Positions 55,101 to 63,194 of a DNA stretch of 64,000 nucleotides are shown here, piece after piece (the stretch's first letter is position 1; the number at the start of each line of letters is the position of its first letter). The position numbers and the translations under genes were made by a program. The DNA comes from Polaribacter sp. Hel1_85 (lineage in GTDB: Bacteria; Bacteroidota; Bacteroidia; Flavobacteriales; Flavobacteriaceae). The notes under the pieces are model-generated. The model was not told where the DNA came from. It was given only the letters and a program-made list of their open reading frames with translations, and ran no database searches. The stretch lies in NCBI RefSeq assembly GCF_000766795.1, contig NZ_JPDS01000001.1, forward strand, positions 997,001 to 1,061,000. The letters run 5' to 3'.

Positions 55101-56814
55101 ACACAAGTATGAAACTGGAGCAATAAAGAGAGGTCAAGGATATTCTATGAAGAGCACAGGTGTAGTTGGACAAAACTTCACTTTTGTAGGCACACCAAAC
55201 GATGGTTCTATTGCTTTTAATATTAATACTGCAAGCACAAGTTTATTAGGTAACCCTTATCCAAGTGCTTTAGATACTTATGAGTTTATTAGTGAAAATA
55301 ATCATATTATTGATGGTACTTTATACTTTTGGGAACATACTGGTGAAGATGAAAATACTATTGGTAGTGAAGGGCATAATTTTCAAGGGTATCAAGGAGG
55401 ATATTCTCAAAGAAATTTAACAATGGGAATTGCAGCTAACGGAGTTGAAGCTGTAAATAGTGAAACTTTTGATTGGGAAACTGCAACAGATAATGGAAAT
55501 GATATTACACAAACTGTAGATGGCATTACTGCAACTGTAACTACTACAAATTTAGATGGATTAGATTTAGTTAACGCTAGTGGAGAAAGTGGCACTTCTG
55601 GTAATGTTATTACTATGTCTAGTGACTTAACTGAATTAGGTTCAATAACAGTTACTTTTAGTGAACTTGTAAATTTATCAACTATATATATTTATAACGA
55701 TATAACTCCTGGAAATCCTGATCCAATAGATTTAGATATAACTATAACTGGCGGAGATTCATCAGTAAACGCAACTTTAACTGATAAAACTGGAGATTTA
55801 ATAAACCTAAACTGGAATGATATAACTTCAATAAAAATATCTAGCGCTAATTTTACAGATTTTAAAATAGCTTTAGACGATATTATATACACTAAAGGTG
55901 GTATTACTTTAGGAGATGGAGAATACCATGCTCCTGGTAGATATATGGCTGTTGGACAAGGTTTCTTTACTTCTTCAGTAACAGCTGGTGAAATAAGATT
56001 TGAAAATTCTCAAAGGGATTATAAAAATAATGATTTTGAAAATGCAGGAACTTTTTTCTTTAAAAACAATAAAAAAAGTGCTGAAGAAGAAAAAGATGAA
56101 GTAGATGATTTTATAGAATCTTTACCTATTATTAAATTAGGTTTTGGTTACTCAAATGAAAATCAAGTTGCTCTTCATAGACAAATTGGTATTTCTTTTT
56201 ATGAAGAAAATAGTTTTAAGTTTGAAAACGGTTATGATAGCGAAATATATGACCTTCATTCTACAGATATTTATTGGAATCATGAAGATATCGCTGATAA
56301 AAAATTAATTATTGCTGGTGTTGGTCAAATTACTAATGAATTAGAAGTTCCATTAACATTACAAATAGATACAGATAAAACTGTATTCTTAACAGTTGAT
56401 GAAAAAGCTAACATTAATATACCTTTCTATTTATTAGATAAATTAACAAATACTTATTATGATTTATCAGAAAAAATAGAACTTGACCTAGAAATTGGAA
56501 CTTATAAAGAACGTTTTTATCTTAGCTTTAATAGTGAAGCAGCTTTAAGTTTAGAAGAAAATAATATTCTAAATAAAGAGTTATCTATCTTTATGGATAA
56601 TGAAAATGAAGAAATATCAATTCAAAATTTAAACAATTTAGAAATTTCAAAAGTAGAATTATTCAATATTCTTGGTCAAAAAGTTAAAGGTTGGCAAAAT
56701 CTTGAAAAAGCTACCTTACACAAATTAAAAGTTGATAAACTTTCATCAACCATATATATTGTTAAAGTAAAAACAGAAAAAGGAATTCTTACTAAAAAAA
56801 TATTGATAGAGTAG
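49108..56814 (+). CDS. Giant T9SS-secreted adhesin-like protein with calcium-binding TSP3 repeats
   Basis: 2568-aa extracellular protein. An unusually long signal region (charged start [14 protein letters not shown], hydrophobic core [14 protein letters not shown], cleavage near FSQ) leads to a MAM-like beta domain (about 40-230). An ASH/choice-of-anchor-D type domain (about 235-345, [14 protein letters not shown]) follows. Many thrombospondin type-3 repeats (about 347-1325) of the form [20 protein letters not shown] are rich in calcium-binding Asp. A LamG-like region (about 1380-1560, [14 protein letters not shown]), T9SS-associated domains and a C-terminal sorting domain (about 2490-2568) complete it. 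It is monocistronic, flanked by terminators, so it is not clearly part of the glucan locus. An adhesion or gliding-surface role is inferred. Confidence 0.85.
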   Translation: MKKTIKVVSAKKSNLKAFSKKSILLFIFILSTFLSFSQITSYPYNMSFEAATDIVTVVNYSKWVNPTSGDDFNWTRDSGGTPSNNTGPTTGSVGNWYMFTEMSNPRNNGDFAYLRSPRFNVTSLASAYGVYFDFDYHMYSQTFANMGILALQIRVNPTTNPAWTEIWSEEDNHGNQWNTGSIDIKSHVTSAVAGAGFIQFRFVGTKDTSWQSDMALDNINLYETFPSSEIDVKGNGVSITDGDTTPSLTDNTDFGSISSGSVTKTFTINNTGLGALTISSVLVSGSTDFSITVNPTSPVAPTSGSTTFDVVFAPTTDGTKEAIISIYNNDDDENPYTFAVQGVASALDTDGDGIPNNVDVDDDNDGILDSIETNYSTTEPLSCEGLSIVDFGNSYTFESGSDNGDFNEGDIFRFPNVINIDGNDIDCLVTISEIYTETGNTTSIPELDDGDGDAAFFPQTRFNLGEDGNQTYVEYIFSFVDAGTTTPYILNEFSASFNDIDGNFNIAEQCWSLNPRTYIHDNPTDLTFEQQGNWFIGTGGFSDYGGVTSDFPQVNYTTVHPASISYTIRVGLIARDDNIGNTTRLHKIDFSCNSSYLNPITTHLDTDGDGIPNSLDLDSDGDGIPDNIEAQTTIGYIAPSGQDTDGDGLDDAYDADCAPCTDTVEPFEGPITGQTISPVNTDGTDNPDYLDLDTDNDGIDDTTEGSLTLSGISGANGLDSNYDNGDDYTDVNGNFDDSQNNNFPDEDGDVFDGGDVDYRDDTTTFDNDGDGIKDDVDLDDDNDGIIDTVEFGDGAACIVPGTLIWETEYTGNPNSTNATEGDDPSEESPLSVSNVGITITKATGLTSYNYRVNDNVNTASTYNLLQEAIPNGASSHTFTFDTPIYGLNFTIYDIDANGNFTDNVEIVLTDFNGGNYTLQLANYSLGAGMQNVTGNIFEGTGNNNGNLIINAIPTWISKMKIVFTNTKTDAPTGNHDIAIGNLSFCTPLDSDEDGVFDFRDLDTDNDGIPDNIEAQSTKDYIAPTGVYDANGIDTAYGEGLTPENTDENAAVGSDSIPDYLDLDSDGDGLYDIVESGSNLDHTDGRTDNPVGANGLDDDLDTADNYADINGIFDNTQTDNFTDADGDSNNANGDVDFRDNLIGVDTDNDGILDITDLDDDNDGILDTIESGVYDIDGDEDGDGTPNFLDTTDDGDAGDGSTTDYTDSNNDGIPDVYDADNDGVPNHLDIDSDNDGIPDNVEAQTSIGYIAPSGVDSDSDGIDDAYDENCTPCGGITGQPIVTPINTDGLDPADYLDSDSDDDGVPDIQENGFSSGVLSGVDSDGDGLDDNFEGSDVLDGYDVNDEINNPATDLPDTDDDIPNGGNVDYRDNTEDPVVPGVASNLLWLRADIDVTGTTSVTEWLDQANDIALIAENTIGTGPEKIDTGLNFNPTLEFDGTDEYMFIDGGILGNNVQVDDIWVYAVSLTNVDDYVYNTSQGTGNTRFYFLTPNQNSEFAFKFGSADAITTNWGANTGEFNLWNAGSSTSTSTPSNSNKSLYRNGLELATDNIAASVVSNSSQDFYLGSRNGTQNYLDGEVAEIMVMDAVPSPKEQQHIQSYLAIKYGITLDPSDNYATITEGDYLLKDTNTKIWDYAANMIYHNDVAGIGRDDAMVLNQKQSKSINSDAYITIGLTAIETSNQLNANTFASNKDFLVWGNNNGSVAPGNVTETELICAPEKTLARTWKIVEKGTVGAVKLGVEKEIIDAALITANTVKVFKVADDAAFTTNIEYIALNDLNNQTINGEVNYTITYNFNGTKYFTFSEINGIFWNGNSNSWLGGNGGSGKPSTNAADRDKVMIIDSETSLTHATLDQSAEVECVWVKGNSKLMVPNDYYLLLDEDFILDGEIRLIGDGQLIQTHTGVSNVQGSGKIFKDQQALVPNIYRYHYWSSPVREFGLNTFRVGEVMKDGNIPTSETSGIVDIDWVSGYDGGTGTPIKIAPYWIYTNLNDIGDGSAWQHKYETGAIKRGQGYSMKSTGVVGQNFTFVGTPNDGSIAFNINTASTSLLGNPYPSALDTYEFISENNHIIDGTLYFWEHTGEDENTIGSEGHNFQGYQGGYSQRNLTMGIAANGVEAVNSETFDWETATDNGNDITQTVDGITATVTTTNLDGLDLVNASGESGTSGNVITMSSDLTELGSITVTFSELVNLSTIYIYNDITPGNPDPIDLDITITGGDSSVNATLTDKTGDLINLNWNDITSIKISSANFTDFKIALDDIIYTKGGITLGDGEYHAPGRYMAVGQGFFTSSVTAGEIRFENSQRDYKNNDFENAGTFFFKNNKKSAEEEKDEVDDFIESLPIIKLGFGYSNENQVALHRQIGISFYEENSFKFENGYDSEIYDLHSTDIYWNHEDIADKKLIIAGVGQITNELEVPLTLQIDTDKTVFLTVDEKANINIPFYLLDKLTNTYYDLSEKIELDLEIGTYKERFYLSFNSEAALSLEENNILNKELSIFMDNENEEISIQNLNNLEISKVELFNILGQKVKGWQNLEKATLHKLKVDKLSSTIYIVKVKTEKGILTKKILIE
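50146..53070 (+). repeat. Thrombospondin type-3 repeat region
   Basis: Many in-frame units with the core DTDGDGIP and DxDNDGI, plus larger blocks of about 400 bases (IPDNIEAQ...YIAPSG..D). The blocks recur near 50960, 52130 and 52800. They encode calcium-binding Asp-rich loops. Minus-strand open frames here are shadows of this repeat. Confidence 0.9.
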
Positions 56815-56835
56815 TTTTCAATATTCTTACTTATA

Positions 56836-56867
56836 AAAAAAGAGCAGTTTAAAAACTGCTCTTTTTT
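56836..56867. terminator. Bidirectional intrinsic terminator between the adhesin gene and holA
   Basis: AAAAAAGAGCAGTTT (56836-56850) pairs with AAACTGCTCTTTTTT (56853-56867); A-runs and T-runs flank both sides so it can end both convergent transcripts. Confidence 0.92.
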
Positions 56868-56903
56868 ATATAATAAATTCTTTAATTAGATGAATAATTT
56901 TAT

Positions 56904-57905
56904 TTAATGCAAAATCTTAAATAATAATTCTTTTAAAATATCTCTTTGAGATTGACTAGCTCCTACTCCTTTGCTTTTTACATCAGCATCTCTTAATGTT
57001 GCTATTACTTGTGCAACTTTACGCATTGGATAATTTCTGGCTGCTAAAAAATATTCATCTACAAAATAAGGACTTACTCCAATAGATTTTGCCACAGAAT
57101 TTTTAGATTTATCTTGTAAACCATGAAACATCAATAATTGTGTAAAAAAACCATTCAATAGAGAAATAGTCATTACTAAAGGATTATTCTTAGGGTTTTC
57201 TGCAAAATAATTAATAATCCTATTTGCTTTTACAATGTTCTTCTCTCCTACTGCTTTACGTAATTCAAAATTATTAAAGTCTTTAGAAATACCTATATTT
57301 TCTTCAATATGATGATCATTTATAATGGTTTCTTTAGGCAGAATTAACATTAACTTATCTAATTCATTAGATATTTTACTTAAATCAGTTCCTAAAAATT
57401 CTACTAACATTTGAGATGCTTTTGGCTCAATTTGATATTTTTGTCCACTTAAAACTCTACGAATCCAGTCTGAAACCTGATTTTCATACAATTTTTTACT
57501 TTCATATATTAGACCTGTTTTGGCAATTGCTTTGTGCAATTTTTTACGCTTATCTAGTTTTTTATATTTATAATTTAAAACTAAAACAGTTGTTGGTTGT
57601 GGATTCTCTGCGTAAGAAACTAACTTTTCAATATTCCTACTTAAATCTTGTGCTTCTTTAACAATAATTACCTGTCTTTCAGACATCATAGGATAACGCT
57701 TAGCAGAAGAAACAATATCTTCTATACTTGCATCTCTTCCATACATTATCTGCTGATTGAAACCTTTTTCTGCTTCATCTAAAATATTATCTTCAATAAA
57801 ATCAGAAATTTTATCAATGTAATAAGGCTCCTCACCCATTAAAAAATAGATAGGTTTAATATTTCCTTTCTTTATATCTGAAACAATGTTTCTTATCTCG
57901 TTCAT
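56904..57905 (-). CDS. holA: DNA polymerase III delta subunit
   Basis: Clamp-loader delta subunit, 333 aa, which opens the beta clamp during loading. The N-terminal half follows the DNA_pol3_delta family (KPIYFLMGEEPYYIDKISDFI, VIIVKEAQ, TVLVLNYKYKKLDKRKKL). The middle has the helical lid domain (LVEFLGTDLSKISNELDKL), and the C-terminal collar includes VAKSIGVSPYFVDEY and the ending SQRDILKELLFKILH. Length is normal. It diverges from the HsdR-N-type gene with 17 bases between start codons, so the two promoters overlap each other's coding regions. It is an essential housekeeping gene. Confidence 0.93.
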   Translation of the reverse strand: MNEIRNIVSDIKKGNIKPIYFLMGEEPYYIDKISDFIEDNILDEAEKGFNQQIMYGRDASIEDIVSSAKRYPMMSERQVIIVKEAQDLSRNIEKLVSYAENPQPTTVLVLNYKYKKLDKRKKLHKAIAKTGLIYESKKLYENQVSDWIRRVLSGQKYQIEPKASQMLVEFLGTDLSKISNELDKLMLILPKETIINDHHIEENIGISKDFNNFELRKAVGEKNIVKANRIINYFAENPKNNPLVMTISLLNGFFTQLLMFHGLQDKSKNSVAKSIGVSPYFVDEYFLAARNYPMRKVAQVIATLRDADVKSKGVGASQSQRDILKELLFKILH

Positions 57906-57910
57906 TTTCT

Positions 57911-57918
57911 TACTTTTG
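57911..57918 (+). promoter_or_regulatory. -7 box TACTTTTG directly before the HsdR-N-type gene
   Basis: TACTTTTG matches TAnnTTTG exactly and ends 4 bases before the ATG at 57923. Transcription would begin at or next to the start codon, giving a leaderless mRNA. No clear -33 TTG was seen. Confidence 0.5.
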
Positions 57919-57922
57919 ATTG

Positions 57923-58366
57923 ATGCAAAAACTCAATCTACCAACTTATAATTTCAAACTCAAAAGTAGCGAAAATAAGACGCTTATTTTTGATAAATTG
58001 AGAAAAAAATATATGGTTTTAACTCCAGAAGAATGGGTTCGTCAACATTATGTGTATTTTTTGATTGAAGAAAAAAAATATCCTACTTCATTAATTGCCT
58101 TAGAAAAACAATTAACTATTAATAATCGCAAAAAAAGAACAGATATTTTAATTTTTAATAAAGAAGGAAACCATGAAATTATTGTTGAATGTAAAGCTCC
58201 TTCTATAAAAATCACACAAGATACTTTTGATCAAATTGCACGTTATAACTTAAAACTAAAAGCCAATTATTTGATTGTAACTAATGGTTTAGAGCATTTT
58301 TACTGCAAAATGGATTTTGAAAATGAAACTTACATTTTCTTAAAAGAAATACCTGATTACAAATAA
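57923..58366 (+). CDS. Stand-alone HsdR-N-type (PD-(D/E)XK fold) protein
   Basis: 147-aa protein of the type I restriction enzyme R N-terminal (HSDR_N_2) family, without the helicase parts. The ATG at 57923 is preferred to the TTG at 57920. It keeps the nuclease-fold core: D in RTDILIF and ExK in IIVECKAPS, following the conserved VRQHYVYFLIEEKKYP block. A lone protein of this type next to holA is seen in Bacteroidota (from general knowledge, not searched here), and no hsdM/hsdS is nearby, so a restriction system is unlikely. It could be a DNA repair or replication-linked nuclease. The core residues look intact, so activity is plausible but unproven. Confidence 0.85.
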   Translation: MQKLNLPTYNFKLKSSENKTLIFDKLRKKYMVLTPEEWVRQHYVYFLIEEKKYPTSLIALEKQLTINNRKKRTDILIFNKEGNHEIIVECKAPSIKITQDTFDQIARYNLKLKANYLIVTNGLEHFYCKMDFENETYIFLKEIPDYK

Positions 58367-58420
58367 TAAAAATCACTTTTTAATTAAGACAACTTTATAT
58401 AAAAAGTAATTTTTAAAGTG

Positions 58421-58428
58421 TAATTTTG
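58421..58428 (+). promoter_or_regulatory. -7 box TAATTTTG before the GT2 gene
   Basis: TAATTTTG matches TAnnTTTG exactly and ends 5 bases before a TTG start codon at 58434. The transcript start should coincide with the start codon. Confidence 0.55.
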
Positions 58429-58433
58429 CACTC

Positions 58434-59432
58434 TTGAAAATAGCAATCGTCATATTAAATTGGAATGGTCAAAAACTGTTAGAACAGTTCTTGCCATCTG
58501 TAGTGAATTTTAGTTCAGAAGAAGCTGCCATTTATATAGCAGACAATGCTTCTACAGATTCTTCAATTGCTTATGTTCAAAATAATTTCCCTTCAGTTAA
58601 AATAATTAAAAACAACGTAAATGGTGGTTATGCTAAAGGCTATAATGATGCTTTAAAAGAAATTGAAGCAGATATTTATTGCCTATTAAATTCTGATGTT
58701 GAAGTTACTGAAAATTGGTTAAAACCAATTATTAATGTTTTTAAAAGGGATGAAAACACAGCAATTATTCAACCCAAATTATTAGATTTTAAAGATAAAA
58801 CGAAGTTTGAATATGCTGGAGCTGCTGGTGGTTTTGTTGATTTATATGGATATCCTTATTGCAGAGGTCGTGTTTTTAATCATTTAGAAACAGATGAAGG
58901 TCAATTTAATGATACAACAGATATTTTTTGGGCTTCTGGTGCGTGTTTATTTATTCGTTCTAAAGTATATCATCAATTAGGAGGTTTAGACGAAGATTAT
59001 TTTGCGCATCAAGAAGAAATTGATTTGTGTTGGCGAACACAAAATAATGGCTACAAAATAAAATATGTGGGTGCTTCTACTGTTTATCATGTTGGTGGAG
59101 CAACTTTACAAGAAACAAATCCACAAAAAACATATTTAAATTTTAGAAATAGTTTGCTAAACGTAGTAAAAAACGTTCCTAAAAAATGGTTTTTATTTGT
59201 AATTTTTTCACGTTTACTTTTAGACGGAATTGCAGGAATCAAGTTTATGATTGAGTTAAGACCAATACATACTTGGGCTATTTTAAAAGCACATTTTAGT
59301 TTTTATAAAAACTTCAATAAGTTTCTAAAAAAGAGAAAAAAACTATCAAAAAAACAAAATTATAATCTACACACAAGTATTGTTTGGCAATATTTTGCTC
59401 TTGGTAGAAAAAAGTTTAAGGATTTGAAATGA
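58434..59432 (+). CDS. GT2-family glycosyltransferase
   Basis: Family 2 glycosyltransferase of 332 aa. The start is TTG at 58434: the GT-A fold begins immediately (KIAIVILNWNGQ), and no ATG precedes it. Motifs: IADNASTD, NGGYAKGYNDAL, LLNSDVEVT (DXD-like metal site) and WASGACLFIRSKVYHQLGGLDEDYFAHQEEIDLCWR. The C-terminal part (about 255-332) is basic and amphipathic (FKKRKKLSKKQ), suggesting peripheral membrane association. It is likely used in cell-surface or exopolysaccharide assembly; donor and acceptor are unknown. It is probably leaderless because a -7 box ends 5 bases before the start. Confidence 0.88.
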   Translation: MKIAIVILNWNGQKLLEQFLPSVVNFSSEEAAIYIADNASTDSSIAYVQNNFPSVKIIKNNVNGGYAKGYNDALKEIEADIYCLLNSDVEVTENWLKPIINVFKRDENTAIIQPKLLDFKDKTKFEYAGAAGGFVDLYGYPYCRGRVFNHLETDEGQFNDTTDIFWASGACLFIRSKVYHQLGGLDEDYFAHQEEIDLCWRTQNNGYKIKYVGASTVYHVGGATLQETNPQKTYLNFRNSLLNVVKNVPKKWFLFVIFSRLLLDGIAGIKFMIELRPIHTWAILKAHFSFYKNFNKFLKKRKKLSKKQNYNLHTSIVWQYFALGRKKFKDLK

Positions 59433-59442
59433 ATCATTTTAA

Positions 59443-59492
59443 TTAGTTCTATATACATTTTTTTTTGATACTTCAAAAATGTCTTGAACTAA
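59443..59492. terminator. Nested imperfect hairpin between GT2 and YrdC-family genes
   Basis: TTAGTTC/GAACTAA outside and CATTTTT/AAAAATG inside form a bulged hairpin in the convergent gap. A T-run lies inside the loop side. It may serve both converging genes, but it is much weaker than the other terminators. Confidence 0.35.
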
Positions 59493-59518
59493 CAAATCAC
59501 TAAACTTTAAAACTAATT

Positions 59519-60139
59519 TTACAAAATATCTAAACTTCCTTTTCCTTCTCTAATAACTTCTGGATAACCTTCTGTAAAATCGATTACTGTAGAAGCTTGA
59601 TTATCTCCATAACCACCATCAATTACAATATCGACTAGTTTACCCCATTTTTCGAAAATTAATTCTGGATCTGTGGTGTATTCTAAAACTTCATCATCAT
59701 CCCTTATAGATGTGGTAACCAATGGGTTTCCTAAATTTTCGACTAAAGTTCTTGCAATATTATTATCAGGAATACGAATACCTACTGTTTTTTTCTTTTT
59801 AAATACTTTTGGCAAATTATTACTTCCTGGTAAAATAAAGGTATAAGGTCCTGGTAAAGCTCTTTTAAGTATTTTAAAAGTAGAAGTATCTATTTGCTTT
59901 ACATAATCAGATAAATGACTTAAATTATTGCAAATAAAAGAAAATTTTGCTTTTTCTAGCTTTACTCCTTTAATCTGAGCAATCTTTTCTAAAGCTTTAT
60001 TATTAGTGATATCGCAACCTAAACCATAAACGGTATCGGTTGGGTAAATTACCAATCCTCCACTTTTTAGAACCTTAATAACTTTATCTATTGCCTTTGG
60101 GTTTGGGTTCTCATTATATATTTTAATGAATTCTGCCAT
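59519..60139 (-). CDS. YrdC/Sua5-family threonylcarbamoyl-AMP synthase-like protein
   Basis: YrdC/YciO-domain protein of 206 aa, expected to bind dsRNA/ATP and, in Sua5/TsaC members, to make threonylcarbamoyl-AMP for tRNA t6A modification. Start 60139 (MAEFIKIYNENPN) is used because the longer frame adds an unmatched leader that overlaps the upstream terminator. Motifs: GGLVIYPTDTVYGLGCD, KAKFSFICNNLSHLSDYV, RALPGPYTFILPGS and TVGIRIPDN. There is no Sua5 C-terminal domain. The length equals YciO-type proteins, whose activity is less certain, so TsaC versus YciO is open. It is convergent with the GT2 gene. Confidence 0.85.
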   Translation of the reverse strand: MAEFIKIYNENPNPKAIDKVIKVLKSGGLVIYPTDTVYGLGCDITNNKALEKIAQIKGVKLEKAKFSFICNNLSHLSDYVKQIDTSTFKILKRALPGPYTFILPGSNNLPKVFKKKKTVGIRIPDNNIARTLVENLGNPLVTTSIRDDDEVLEYTTDPELIFEKWGKLVDIVIDGGYGDNQASTVIDFTEGYPEVIREGKGSLDIL

Positions 60140-60143
60140 ATTA

Positions 60144-60151
60144 TAAATATA
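60144..60151 (-). promoter_or_regulatory. Weak -7-like box TATATTTA before the YrdC-family gene
   Basis: On the minus strand TATATTTA differs from TAnnTTTG in the last base and ends 4 bases before the ATG, the same spacing as the stronger boxes before the HsdR-N-type and kinase genes. It lies in the T-tract side of the upstream terminator. Confidence 0.3.
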
Positions 60152-60186
60152 CAAAAACTCAACCTGATTATGAATCAAGTTGAGTT
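60150..60186 (-). terminator. Intrinsic terminator of the RprXY-like operon
   Basis: AACTCAACCTGATT (60156-60169) pairs with AATCAAGTTGAGTT (60173-60186) with one C/A-type mismatch and a 3-base loop; on the minus strand it is followed by TTTTTG. It lies 26 bases after the response-regulator stop. Confidence 0.85.
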
Positions 60187-60211
60187 AATTTTTAAGGAAG
60201 TGAAGTTTTTA

Positions 60212-60913
60212 TTAAGTCTTATCTACCATTCTAAAACCTTCACCATGAATATTTAAAATCTCCACATTTTCATCTGGTTTTAAATATTTACGAAGTTTTG
60301 CAATATATACATCCATACTTCTAGATGTAAAATAATTATCGTCTCTCCAAATCTTAGTTAATGCTAATTCTCTTGGCATTAAATCGTTTTTATGAATTGC
60401 TAACATACGTAATAACTTACTTTCTTTAGGAGAAAGTTTAATTGGTTCTCCATCTTCTCCTACAGATAAGTGCCTTAATTTAGAATTGAAGAAAAAGCCT
60501 CCTATTTTAAATTCAAACTGCTCTGATTCTGTAGATTTATCGATGTCTTTTCTTTGTAAAATTGCCTTAATTTTATGCAATAATACTTCAGAATCAAAAG
60601 GTTTATTTAAATAATCATCTGCACCAACAGAATATCCTCTTAAAACATCTTCTTTTAAAGTTTTTGCTGTTAAGAAAATAATTGGCACTTCTTTATTTGT
60701 TCCTCTAATATCTTGTGCTAATGAAAAACCATCTTTACGAGGCATCATTACATCTAATATACATAAGTCATAATCACTGTTTTTAAACATAATTAATCCC
60801 TCTATACCGTCTTTAGCATGTGTAACATTATAATCGTTTAATGCTAAATAATCTTTTAAAACTGTTCCAAAATTTGGATCGTCTTCAACTAATAAAATTT
60901 TCTTACTTCCCAT
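60212..60913 (-). CDS. rprY: OmpR-type response regulator (RprY-like)
   Basis: 233-aa response regulator. The receiver domain (about 5-120) has the acidic pair DD at 11-12, phosphoryl-acceptor D54 in LCILDVMMPRKDG, the T in FLTAK and K in LNKPF. The C-terminal winged helix (about 130-233) has LSPKESKLLRMLAIHKNDLMPRELAL and SRSMDVYIAKLRKYL. It follows its sensor kinase by 11 bases and ends before a terminator, so the pair is one operon. Similar Bacteroidota pairs are named RprX/RprY; the target genes are unknown. Confidence 0.93.
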   Translation of the reverse strand: MGSKKILLVEDDPNFGTVLKDYLALNDYNVTHAKDGIEGLIMFKNSDYDLCILDVMMPRKDGFSLAQDIRGTNKEVPIIFLTAKTLKEDVLRGYSVGADDYLNKPFDSEVLLHKIKAILQRKDIDKSTESEQFEFKIGGFFFNSKLRHLSVGEDGEPIKLSPKESKLLRMLAIHKNDLMPRELALTKIWRDDNYFTSRSMDVYIAKLRKYLKPDENVEILNIHGEGFRMVDKT

Positions 60914-60924
60914 TGTTTTACTTT

Positions 60925-62493
60925 TTAAATTAAAGGTAATTTTACTGTAAATATGCTACCTACTCCTTTTTCACTTTCTACAAAAACAGTACCATGATGC
61001 TTTTCTACTATTTCTTTTACATAGGCTAAACCTAGTCCATGTCCTTTTACATCGTGTATGTTTCCTTTTTGTTCTCTATAAAACTTATCAAACACATTCT
61101 TTTGAACAGCTTTACTCATTCCTATTCCTTCATCTTTTATTTTTAAAACGAAGAATTTATTTGTGGTTTCCGTAAATACTTCAATTTTTGGTGCTCCTTC
61201 AGAGTATTTTAAGGCATTTTCTAAAATATTAACAATCACATTTGTTAAATGAAATTCATTTCCAGAAATCTCAGAAGTTATCGCTTCAAAATGAGTATCT
61301 AAAGTTCCTTTTCTGTCTGCTATTAATAAACTAACATGTGTAATTGCATCTTCTATAGTGTCGTGCATATCAATAGTTTCCTTACTAATATCAATTTGGT
61401 TTTTTTCTAACCTAGAAATTCTTAAAACGTTTTCTACTTGAGTATGCATTCTCTTGTTTTCGTCTCTTATCATTTGCACATAACGTAAAACTTTGTCGTT
61501 ATCATTTATAATCTTCGGGTTCTTAATAGAATCTAAAGCTAGATTAATGGTAGCAATTGGGGTTTTAAACTCATGTGTCATATTATTTATAAAATCAGTT
61601 TTTATTTCTGATATTTTCTTTTGTCTAATCAATTGATATAAAGAACTTGAAAATGCAATTATTATAATTAAAATAAAAAATAAAGACAATAATAAAATAT
61701 TGGATATACCTGATAGTATATGTTCATTTTTAGCAGGAAATGTTACATACAACTCAAATTCTACATCTTCATTTGCATCAAAAAAGAGAGGATAAGAATA
61801 ACTTTCTTTTTTATTAATTGTATAATAACCAGATTTTAATTTTGTTGCTAATCCATCCTTACCATAAACTCCGTATTTAAAATCTAACTCAACATTTCGT
61901 TTTATTAATTCTTGTTTAATTATGTCATTAAGTTCTCTATTACTTATTCTTTGATGTATAGGTTTTATTTTATTAAAAGCTTCTAAAGCTTTTTTATAAT
62001 ATGGTTTTTCAATACTTCTATATTTTTTAGTGAATGAATATCTTTCTTCATCCTTTGTGCTAAAAATGTTATCAATACCTTTAATTAATCTAGTTTGAAA
62101 AAAATCTTGTTTACCATAAACTCTTTTTAAAATTATAGAATCATTATCTAAAAAATCTGTAGGTAGTTTAAAATTTTTCTCTAAAAAAGTTCCTCCAAAA
62201 GTTATTTTTAGATTGTTAGTAGTATCTATTTGTTGAAAAAAATAGTTTCTAATTTGTGCTTCTGATGCTAAGCCTATATTTTCAATTAAACCATCAACTT
62301 CTTTTTCTAAAGCGGCATCTTCTTTTTCTTTAATTCTTTGAGATACACTCCCTAAAGATTTCTGTACATCATTCTTAAATTGTTCCTTTTTACTTTCTAC
62401 TGCATTATTGATCCAATATAGCTGAACAGCAATAATACCTATTAAAGAAATGCTCATTAAAGCAACAATAAGAACAAACATTTTCTTCCCCAT
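60925..62493 (-). CDS. rprX: Membrane sensor histidine kinase (RprX-like)
   Basis: 522-aa sensor kinase. A first transmembrane helix (about 7-27, LIVALMSISLIGIIAVQLYWI) and a second (about 256-278, ILLLSLFFILIIIIAF) enclose a periplasmic sensor domain of about 225 residues. H-box: INNMTHEFKTPIATINLALDSI with phospho-acceptor H307. ATP-binding boxes include ILENALKYSEG (N), IKDEGIGM (G1), VFDKFYREQKGN (F) and GHGLGLAYVKEI (G2). It is the first gene of the operon with the response regulator 11 bases downstream. A -7 box 4 bases before the ATG and a 15-base palindrome further upstream mark its promoter. Confidence 0.93.
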   Translation of the reverse strand: MGKKMFVLIVALMSISLIGIIAVQLYWINNAVESKKEQFKNDVQKSLGSVSQRIKEKEDAALEKEVDGLIENIGLASEAQIRNYFFQQIDTTNNLKITFGGTFLEKNFKLPTDFLDNDSIILKRVYGKQDFFQTRLIKGIDNIFSTKDEERYSFTKKYRSIEKPYYKKALEAFNKIKPIHQRISNRELNDIIKQELIKRNVELDFKYGVYGKDGLATKLKSGYYTINKKESYSYPLFFDANEDVEFELYVTFPAKNEHILSGISNILLLSLFFILIIIIAFSSSLYQLIRQKKISEIKTDFINNMTHEFKTPIATINLALDSIKNPKIINDNDKVLRYVQMIRDENKRMHTQVENVLRISRLEKNQIDISKETIDMHDTIEDAITHVSLLIADRKGTLDTHFEAITSEISGNEFHLTNVIVNILENALKYSEGAPKIEVFTETTNKFFVLKIKDEGIGMSKAVQKNVFDKFYREQKGNIHDVKGHGLGLAYVKEIVEKHHGTVFVESEKGVGSIFTVKLPLI

Positions 62494-62497
62494 AAAT

Positions 62498-62505
62498 CAA
62501 AGTTA
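62498..62505 (-). promoter_or_regulatory. -7 box TAACTTTG directly before the sensor-kinase gene
   Basis: TAACTTTG matches TAnnTTTG exactly on the minus strand and ends 4 bases before the ATG at 62493, so the mRNA is predicted to be leaderless. Confidence 0.55.
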
Positions 62506-62509
62506 CGGC

Positions 62510-62524
62510 TTTCAAAATTTGAAA
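62510..62524. promoter_or_regulatory. Perfect 15-base palindrome upstream of the kinase promoter
   Basis: TTTCAAAATTTGAAA is a perfect 7+7 inverted repeat with one central base, 4 bases upstream of the -7 box. It is a candidate operator in an otherwise plain AT-rich leader; AT-rich palindromes also arise by chance. Confidence 0.35.
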
Positions 62525-62602
62525 TTATTATTTTTAACCTAAATTAACGGATATATTTAAAATTTAAGATTAATTTAACAACAACGTTGAATTTAATTAA
62601 AA

Positions 62603-63193
62603 TCAACCCTTTTTATTTGTTAAAATATTATGAATTTTAATAACCTGAGATTGAGTGTCTTTTAGGTTTAAATTATAAATTACATAGTTAGATTGTAGTA
62701 GTTTTTTGTCTTCTAACCATTGATTTTTTATCCTGTTTTCTACAGCTGTTTTAGAACTTCCATCTCTTAACATTGTTCTTTCTAATCTAACTTTTAAAGG
62801 AGCAAAAACTGAAATAATAATATCGCATTTCAAATTGCTTTTACTTTCAAAGAGAATTGCATTTTCATAAATTATGTAATCTTTTTTTATATGTTGATTA
62901 ACAAACTGTTGAAAATGTTTTTTTACTTCTGGATGTACAATTGAGTTAAGTGCTTCTAACTTACTCTTATCTTTAAAAACAAGACTCGCTATAAAAGGCC
63001 TATTTAATTGATTATTTAGAAATGATTCTTCTCCAAATTGCGCAATAATTTTAGATTTGATTATTGATGAAGTATTCATTATTTTTTTTGCTTCAATATC
63101 TGCATTATAAATAACAACATTATCAAATTTTGCAAACAAGTTAGCAACTGTTGTTTTACCACTTCCAATACCTCCTGTTAAACCAACAACCAT
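62603..63193 (-). CDS. coaE: Dephospho-CoA kinase
   Basis: 196-aa kinase for the last step of coenzyme A synthesis (dephospho-CoA + ATP to CoA). P-loop GGIGSGKTT at about 6-14, then adenine/CoA-site features such as YNADIEAKKIM, HPEVKKHFQQF, DIIISVFAP, RLERTMLRDG and RIKNQW, all typical of CoaE. It starts one base from the stop of the ybbR-family gene, so the two are translationally coupled. The gene ends 109 bases before the kinase start. Confidence 0.93.
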   Translation of the reverse strand: MVVGLTGGIGSGKTTVANLFAKFDNVVIYNADIEAKKIMNTSSIIKSKIIAQFGEESFLNNQLNRPFIASLVFKDKSKLEALNSIVHPEVKKHFQQFVNQHIKKDYIIYENAILFESKSNLKCDIIISVFAPLKVRLERTMLRDGSSKTAVENRIKNQWLEDKKLLQSNYVIYNLNLKDTQSQVIKIHNILTNKKG

Positions 63194-63194
63194 T

